From positions 18,496,135 to 18,560,134 of the forward strand of contig CM037462.1 in NCBI GenBank assembly GCA_021014325.1: a stretch of 64,000 nt of DNA, read 5' to 3'. The first letter of the stretch is position 1. The number at the start of each line of letters is the position of its first letter. The notes beneath the pieces were generated by a model. It saw nothing but the letters and a program-made list of their open reading frames with translations. It did not search any database and was not told where the DNA came from. A program made the translations under genes and the position numbers. Of the stretch, positions 57,508-64,000 are shown in pieces. The DNA is from Plazaster borealis. Lineage: Eukaryota > Echinodermata > Asteroidea > Forcipulatida > Labidiasteridae.

Positions 57508-57640
57508 AAAGCGTTTCCGAAACCACGGCTTGGGTTTTGGCTCTGGCTTGGTCTCCGTCAGCCTGTTTGAAGCCCCATAAGGACAGCACACGTTGTCTAA
57601 GTAACTGACAGCAAGCCCAAGTCCAAGCCGGGGTTTCGAA
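57508..57640. mobile_element. I-family foldback, copy 3
   Basis: TTTCCGAAACCACGGCTTGGG at the left and CCCAAGTCCAAGCCGGGG with TTTCGAAGGG at the right are inverted ends. It adjoins the J element and is followed to about 57720 by the TGCACGGTGTTTCACCATC block shared with 20508-20612. Confidence 0.6.
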
Positions 57641-57873
57641 GGGACTTAGGCTCTGGCTGCGACTTGTGCTCCATCATCTGTATGCACGGTGTTTCACCAT
57701 CAAGGAGACCGGAGCCAGAGCCACTCAAGCCCATCAACATTGTTTTGATTGTGTCATTTCGCCCACTGGCCATCTTAGTTTTCATCCACACAAATTAAAT
57801 ATAGATTAAAGAGATGGTTGCACTCATGATAAAGGTATGACAAACATAATTAAATATTATATACATTACGTAC

Positions 57874-58263
57874 TTAAAGGGTCTGTATTACGTTTGGTAA
57901 TGACTCTGAAAATTAATGGCAAAACAAACTTACATGGTAAGAAGTACAGCAGCTTTGGATAGTATAATGCATTTTGAGAAACTTTTCACTTAGAAGTATA
58001 CTGCGGTTATGGAAAAATATATCACTTTTTATCCCCCAAAAGTTGAATCTGAGAAGCGTTACTGAAGTAACGCTTCTCAGATTGTGTATTCCAATTGCTA
58101 CCTGCGTGGACATAACCGCCCCAGATTTTCGGCAATATCTCAAAAACGCTACCACCTTTTGAAATGAAATGTTGACAGGTTAGTTTTATGGTATATATCT
58201 ACAACTACATAGGATTGAAACAAACAGCGGGCTCCAATTACCAAACGTATACAATCCCTTTAA
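57874..58263 (+). mobile_element. TTAA-B family MITE, copy 4
   Basis: Ends TTAAAGGGTCTGTATTACG and CAATCCCTTTAA. The central palindrome 58046-58083 has two perfect 18-bp arms around a GA dinucleotide. All landmarks present. Confidence 0.94.
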
Positions 58264-58498
58264 AGCCAACTTCGAGTGACAGATTTTAATGCAATGAAGC
58301 TTTTTGCAGCTCTCCATGTATAAATTGTTTTTAGAATTCTCAAAAGGATCAAAAGCACTCATTGATTCAACAAAGAAGAACATAAAAGAAAACTAGCTCG
58401 TTGCTGGCAATTTATCTGTTTGGAGTTGGTGTATGCCTTGAGCCGAGCAGCCATCTTTGCAGTAGTTGGCGTCATGCCAACATTTTAATATCGGTTCC

Positions 58499-58862
58499 GT
58501 ACCTTATCTTACTTCAAAGAGAGTTCAAGCATACCTACTTTCAACAATATACTGATGTCGTACCTTATCTTACTTCAAAGAGAGTTCAAGCATACCTACT
58601 TTCATCAATATACTGATGTCGTACCTTATCTTACTCCAAAGAGAGTTCAAGCATACCTACTTTCAACAATATACTGATGTCGTACCTTATCTTACTTCAA
58701 AGAGAGTTCAAGCATACCTACTTCAAAGAGAGTTCAAGCATACCTACTTCCAACAATTATACTGATGCCGTGCCTTATCTTACTTCAAAGAGAGTTCAAG
58801 CATACCTACTTCCAACAATATACTGATGTTGTGCCTCATTTTTTTTTATTCAAAGAGAGTGA
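58499..58862 (+). repeat. 61-bp minisatellite, about six copies
   Basis: Units start with GTACCTTATCTTACTTCAAAG at 58499, 58560, 58621 and 58682, an exact 61-bp period. They are followed by a shortened unit and two degenerate ones. Each contains GAGAGTTCAAGCATACCTAC. Non-coding; the period is not a multiple of three. Confidence 0.96.
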
Positions 58863-61660
58863 TGTATTCACAAAGAGGCATCTTACTAAAAACTCCGTAC
58901 TTCACTGTGGTTGATAAAGGATATTAAACCTTACGCCTATCCAAGTAGAAAGTTTGCCAAAATAAGAGATGATGTACCCTATATTGATTCAAGACATTAC
59001 TTTAGCACAGGGAGGGACATCGGCAAGAGTGTGCATCAACATACTATCCGTCTTGGTGGACTAAAGTTGAGGTTGTTGCGGCCGCTTTACAGGTTTGCGT
59101 ATTGTCTGTATTATTGTTTGATTTACGCTGTCTCGAAGATGCTGTTGCTTTCTCGTGGTAATGACATTTTGGCGTCAACTTGACCTTGTCTGGTGACTCT
59201 GATCTTAAGTGACAATACTGACGCACCTGTCTCCAGACTACGACTTCATAATAACCACCCCTCTACCATCTGCCCTGATTTCCTTATCCGAGAGTCCCTG
59301 GGAATGAACACCTGCATGATCTCGGATAAGACACACCGAGTGGTAAAGAGTGGTCAGTTTGTACACCCACCCTTGGTTTTTGCCCTCCCGCCCCATCATC
59401 AGTAAAAACGCGGTTGGTTCGGAAAACCAGTGGCGTTTGATTGGTTCCCGCTGAATTATTGTTGTGTTGCGTGTAATGTTGCTGCTCTCTGTCGGATTCT
59501 CTTTTGTTGGGGGACCGCTGAACGTGAAATTGAACGGAAGGAGAAACAGCCGTTCTCGTCAAGCCACGAAGTGGTCCTGCAATGGCAAATGTGCCGCAAA
59601 TGTGACATTATTTGTACCGGTATCAGCTTGTTTTCCGCCGCGCAACTCATTTTGAAACAAGTTGGTTTGGAGGCCATGAACATATGAGTATCGATCGTGT
59701 TGGTCGTCTGCGCGGGTGAACCACTCGATACCAAAGTTGGGAGAGGAATTGCGTGACAGGTGTAGCGGTTAGGGCATAAATTAGACGACTTGGGCTAGGG
59801 ATCTGATTGCCAGAAAGCGAAATCATCGCGAGGGTGTACAGCAATATTGACTTTTCGAGGTGCCTCGCTGGCCCAAAATGAATTCTCACTCAACAATTGC
59901 TGATGGTGGCCATTTAAAAAAAAGTTTAGCAGTCGGCGGTAGTTTTATTTCTATCATTAATCCTGGTTTTTTAATATCAGCAATAACCCTACGGGTCTGG
60001 TTTAGGATTGAACGAAAAGGAAAACCTGTCTCCTGACCGTTATTTGTCCATGTTTAGCACGTTGCGTTAATCATGTTTCTTATTTCTTCGTAAAGATAGC
60101 CGATCATTAATAATGGAACAAAACAGAAATCATTCTTTGTAATATCTAGCCTCTATTTCGGTAACACTAACATATAAGGATGGGGGAGAATAATAATAAG
60201 ATGATTGGACCGTGGTGTTGAAGGTAGAAGTTGATTGGGTTGAAAGAGCGAATCTAGTATACCCATGTCATGGGTTCCGATAGGACTTGAACATGGGCTC
60301 AAATCAAATGTGTCTGGTTTGAATAATATTAGACCAGTTTAACTGGTATTTATAAAAGAAATTTTGCTATTTGATATAATGTTTAAATGTCCAAATCAAA
60401 GCTTTCTATTAGGCTTATTGTAAAAGTTTCAGTTCAAGATGCATCTTCTCCTACTTTACCAGTTTGTGATCAACAGATCCAAGACCCTTTTTTCAGGCCA
60501 AACCCCTTTTTCTTCCATTCAAACCAGTGTATAACCAAAATGAGGCTATGTCAAAATAGTCAGCAGCCTCATTAAAGATGTATACAAGATGTTGTATTAA
60601 TCAAAATGTAGTTTTGCTGACTTCGAGCATTGACTGTGGTGCGTGGAGTGTTAATCCGGAAAAAACACTATTTTAGCATGGATCTAGGATACAGTATATA
60701 GCGTTGGCTTTTGTTCCATTCTGAAGGTTATGCTCGGTGTGTTTTCAATGGCTACCACTTGTATATTTCCAACTCAAGTTGAGCAATTGGACTCAAAATA
60801 AAAAAGGGCGGTTTTGTTTCTATGTCTCATTTTGACACCGGGCCTTGGATGTGTACATGGTTTTCACGTAATGATAAAGACCGCCAGGAGATGAACTAAT
60901 GAATTGAATGAGGACAACTCGACTGCTCATTAGAAATTTAATCAAAACCTCGTTAGCGAGACTGAGAAATTGGCACCCGACCATCAACCATTTGCACTGC
61001 GCCATCCAGAATAAACTTGGGGAATTAGCATGATATGCATCATGTTTGCGCACAGACGCGGGAAAAAACTGCCGTTTTACGTAGCCACTGAAACATGAAA
61101 AAATCATGTAAAAGATACAAGACGACCGCACGTGGGCAGAACTTAATTTAAACTGTTTTACCAAATTATTACTCAATAATGAGGTGTTGTAATATCTGCG
61201 TTTTTATTGTGTACTGGGTTGAGTGATAAATACGGAATGATTGGGGCGGTGTAGGGCAAGAAAAAAGCAATCCCGGGGAAATCATAGCAGTGACGACAGC
61301 TCAAGGGCAAAAAATTAGACTGCAATTACGGTCAATATTATTTGGTATCTGACTGCAAGTTTTTAATATACTGACTGAAAAATATTTCTACGGGAAAGGC
61401 GTTACTGCACCAACAAGTATTTGATGCAAAGTGTGAAGTTAGTAAACCGAACTAACTCGATGTGGGGTTTGTTATTGCCACGTGTACACATGCATGTCAT
61501 GCATTTTGTTTTTTCGAGCATAAACAAAAGGAAGAAAATGAATCAAAAAACCTCATAAAAATCATATTTTGTTTGTTCATGGTACCGTAATTGGTCAAGG
61601 AGAGAATCCAAAGGAAATTCAAATTCTGTGTCCAAACTACAAGGACTATTATTGCATCGG
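58863..61660. other. Unannotated stretch
   Basis: No gene established. The part 59030-59700 is GC-richer and open in several frames on both strands. One 63-codon plus frame at 59464 starts with a hydrophobic leader-like segment. H-like fragments lie at about 60485-60600. Confidence 0.4.
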
Positions 61661-61663
61661 GCT

Positions 61664-61995
61664 GCCATTTTATTTATTTATTTATTTATATTTTTCGAAA
61701 GTTTTATTGTATTTATTCATTTTAGTTTATTTATTTTACTGTTATTTTTATTTATTTAGTTAGTTATTTATTATTCATTTTATTATATTTATTTATATTA
61801 TTTTGTATTTATTTATTATTATTTTTTAAATTATTATTTGTATGTATTTAGTAATTATATTTTGATTATGTTATTGTTATTTGTATTTATTTATTTATTT
61901 ATTTATTTATTCATTTTATTTTAATTGTTTAAATGTTACTTGTATTTTAATATTTTATTATTTTATTTATTTATTATTATTTATATTGTTTTATA
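61664..61995 (+). repeat. ATTT/ATT-rich low-complexity tract
   Basis: More than 300 bp built almost only of TTTA, TTATTT and related words, with a pure (ATTT)n run near 61880-61910. Probably an aged tetranucleotide microsatellite. Confidence 0.95.
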
Positions 61996-62184
61996 TTGGG
62001 GACGGATGTGTGTTCTTACGAGGCGAACCGTATACCTAGGTTGGAAGGAAATAAAACAGTATTGTATCTTTGTAATTAATGAGAAGTGCCATCGGTGTCC
62101 TTATGACAAAGTCTGTCAAATAAAGTTTACATCCATGGGTTGTGAAGTTTGTCTGAACATTGTTATGGAGCTTTGGTTTTTCAC

Positions 62185-62574
62185 TTAAAGGGTCTGTATA
62201 CGTTTGGTAATTGGAACACCTGTTTGTTTCAATCATAGTTGTAGATATTATACCATACAACTAACCTGTGAAAATTTCATTTAAAAAGGTGTTAGCGTTT
62301 TTGAGATATTGCCGAAAATCTGGAGCGGTTATGTCCACGCAGGAAGAATAATCTGCATTGGAATACACAATCTGAGAAGCGTTACGGCCGTAACGCTTCT
62401 CAGATTCAAATTTTTTGGGATAGAAAGTGATAGCTTTTTCCATAACCGCAGTACTTCGAAGTGAAAAGTTGCTAAAAATTCATTATACTATCCAAAGCTG
62501 CTGTACTTCTTACCAAGTAAATTTTATTGCTATTAATTTTCAGAGTCATTACCAAACGTATACCTTCCCTTTAA
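62185..62574 (-). mobile_element. TTAA-B family MITE, copy 5, perfect 38-bp palindrome
   Basis: Ends TTAAAGGGTCTGTATACG and CGTATACCTTCCCTTTAA. Positions 62369-62406 form a perfect 38-bp palindrome: AATCTGAGAAGCGTTACGG followed by its exact inverse. Its right TTAA (62571-62574) is also the left TTAA of the next element. Confidence 0.95.
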
Positions 62575-62921
62575 AGGTATTGTACACTTTTTGTAACAGC
62601 TCAAAATCAGTGTCCACATTTTGTGTGATTCAACATATGCATGAACAAACAAACCCGTGAAAGTTTGAGCTCAAGTGGTCATCGAGGTCATCGAGGTCAC
62701 GAGAAAATAGTGAAAAGAGACCTTATGTGTTTACTGTTTTTTCAAATTATCGCGCGTGATAAAAACTATTGTTTTACTCATTTCTCAGGAACGATAGCAT
62801 TTTAGGCAGAAATATTTTAAGGAACCCTTTCTACCATTACTTACTTTAAATCATGTAAGTTATGTGTGAATCTGTGAACATTGTGTTTTTCGATCTTACC
62901 AATAGTGTACAGGGCCTTTAA
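62571..62921 (+). mobile_element. TTAA-C element, diverged relative of family A
   Basis: Starts TTAAAGGTATTGTACAC and ends GTGTACAGGGCCTTTAA. Inside, CAACATATGCATGAACAAAC, CCGTGAAAGTTTGAGCTC and GGTCATCGAGGTCA are collinear with the A family, but most of the rest differs. GGTCATCGA is tandemly doubled. The centre has CGCGCG-like TTATCGCGCGTGATAA, a different palindrome from A and B. Confidence 0.85.
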
Positions 62922-63165
62922 TAGAGTTGTCGAATACAAATCTTATTGTTGTTTGTCCCCGATGCAATAATTACATCAGCTAAACCGAGGAGACCTTGCT
63001 CCCCACCCCCACCACCATAATTAATTTAAGGAATAAGTTGTTTCATACTCAGGTTAAAATTTAGCTCGCCTACTTCAATAAATAAATTTTTTGTATTAAA
63101 TGTTGTGTTGGTAATAGTTGCCAAGCGGCATCCCATACAATATACACTCCTGACATGACGTAGTA
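62922..63165. other. Unannotated short spacer
   Basis: No feature recognised. Confidence 0.4.
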
Positions 63166-63313
63166 GGCCCTTTTCGAAATCAAGGATTGGGTTCCAGCTC
63201 CGTCTTAGCTCCGTCTCCGCCTGTTTGAAGTCCCCTACTGAACGTGTACACTTTCAACATTACTAAAAGAGCCCCAACCGGAGCCTATAAGCCCAAGTCG
63301 TGGTTTCGACCAG
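63166..63313. mobile_element. I-family foldback, copy 4
   Basis: GGCCCTTTTCGAAATCAAGG with TTGGGTTCCAGCTCC at the left and AAGCCCAAGTCGTGGTTTCG at the right. The interior shares CCGCCTGTTTGAAG with the copy at 57508 (CAGCCTGTTTGAAG). Confidence 0.6.
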
Positions 63314-64000
63314 GGGATTCTTTCGCATTGTCCAATTACGGATTATTTCCCAATTCAGTATCACGATCAACTTTATCATTGACGTTGAGAACGTGGCAGT
63401 CTTCTTACTGCAAGTCAACGTTTGTTTTAACTGCAAAATTGAGCTCGATTTCTTAATTATAACCTAAGTATTTGGACACTGTCAACTACAATTGAAACAC
63501 AAAGTAGCAATGGTTGATGATGAAGTGGCAATTTATAATTGGGACGGGCAAGGGGAAAAATCACTGTTAACTATTATTGGAAATACAACGGGACTCAAGA
63601 CATAAGTATTACGAATTCAGAACTACTTCTTAATAAACTTATTGTTATATTTGTGTTTAAAGGAAAATACCTCATGGTGAAATATTATCGTATTTAATTT
63701 TAAGAAAATCAAAATTACAATTACACAAAGTACAGGCTATTTTCGCAAAAACAAAACAAAGCAACTATCAGCGTTTGCAATGTGAAAGTTCACAAATACG
63801 AGTACAAATCCGCTAGAGAAATACTTATCCGCTAGAGAAATACTTTGGTCTCCGAAACACTGTAAATTTGAGAACACTATTTAAAGACCCATCCAGCCCG
63901 ACCAAAAAAAGAAATAATAATAATAATAATACAAACTTTTAAAAAACTTTTAAAAAACCTTTTTTTTTATTTTTATAAATAAAATAGGCCTAAACATAAC
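63314..64000. other. Unannotated AT-rich end of window
   Basis: An (AAT)n run lies at 63913-63930. Nothing else recognised. Confidence 0.4.

Overview
This is an intron/intergenic-type window from a eukaryotic (metazoan) nuclear genome. It is AT-rich, the open frames are short and mutually contradictory, and short dispersed repeats dominate. I could not recognise a single convincing host protein-coding exon or operon-like organisation. The repeat vocabulary suggests a marine deuterostome, most likely an echinoderm and perhaps a sea star. It includes TTAA-bounded palindromic elements, a tRNA-Leu-headed SINE whose body resembles the Deu domain, CR1/L2-type LINE tails and elements with GGGCCCAATTTCAT ends. 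That assignment rests on memory of such repeats, not on a search.

Layout. 0-13 kb: TTAA-A copies at 52-427, 8402-8777 and 10928-11279; a near-perfect 98-bp-arm foldback (2872-3120); a nested inverted-repeat element (3426-3760) that runs into a 35-bp satellite (3757-4451); a tRNA-derived SINE (10640-10925); a decayed LINE 3' end (12120-12727). 13-25 kb: mostly unannotated, with a hAT-like MITE (13800-14064), a foldback inserted inside another foldback (18238-18557), a CpG-rich open block (21396-21824) and a small TIR element (22875-23049). 25-36 kb: TTAA-B/B' and A elements, a MITE nested in another repeat (25573-25963), a tRNA-Asn-like repeat (29880-30026) and a possible TATA promoter (32440-32560). 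35.5-46 kb: a second LINE tail next to a full-length Deu-like SINE, a ~180-bp triplication, more MITEs and a decayed ~145-bp tandem array. 46-64 kb: a second tRNA-Asn-like copy, a 34-bp satellite with 170-bp higher-order structure (53045-54275), a 61-bp minisatellite (58499-58862), an ATTT-rich tract and two TTAA elements that share one TTAA (62185-62921).

The strongest signal is a superfamily of about fourteen non-autonomous elements of 0.33-0.40 kb, bounded by TTAAAGG...CCTTTAA. They keep collinear motifs while their sequence diverges. Each carries a central palindrome whose centre changes from copy to copy while staying self-complementary. Two copies have lost exactly one arm of it. No transposase for any of these elements is visible in the window, so all of them are presumably mobilised in trans or dead.
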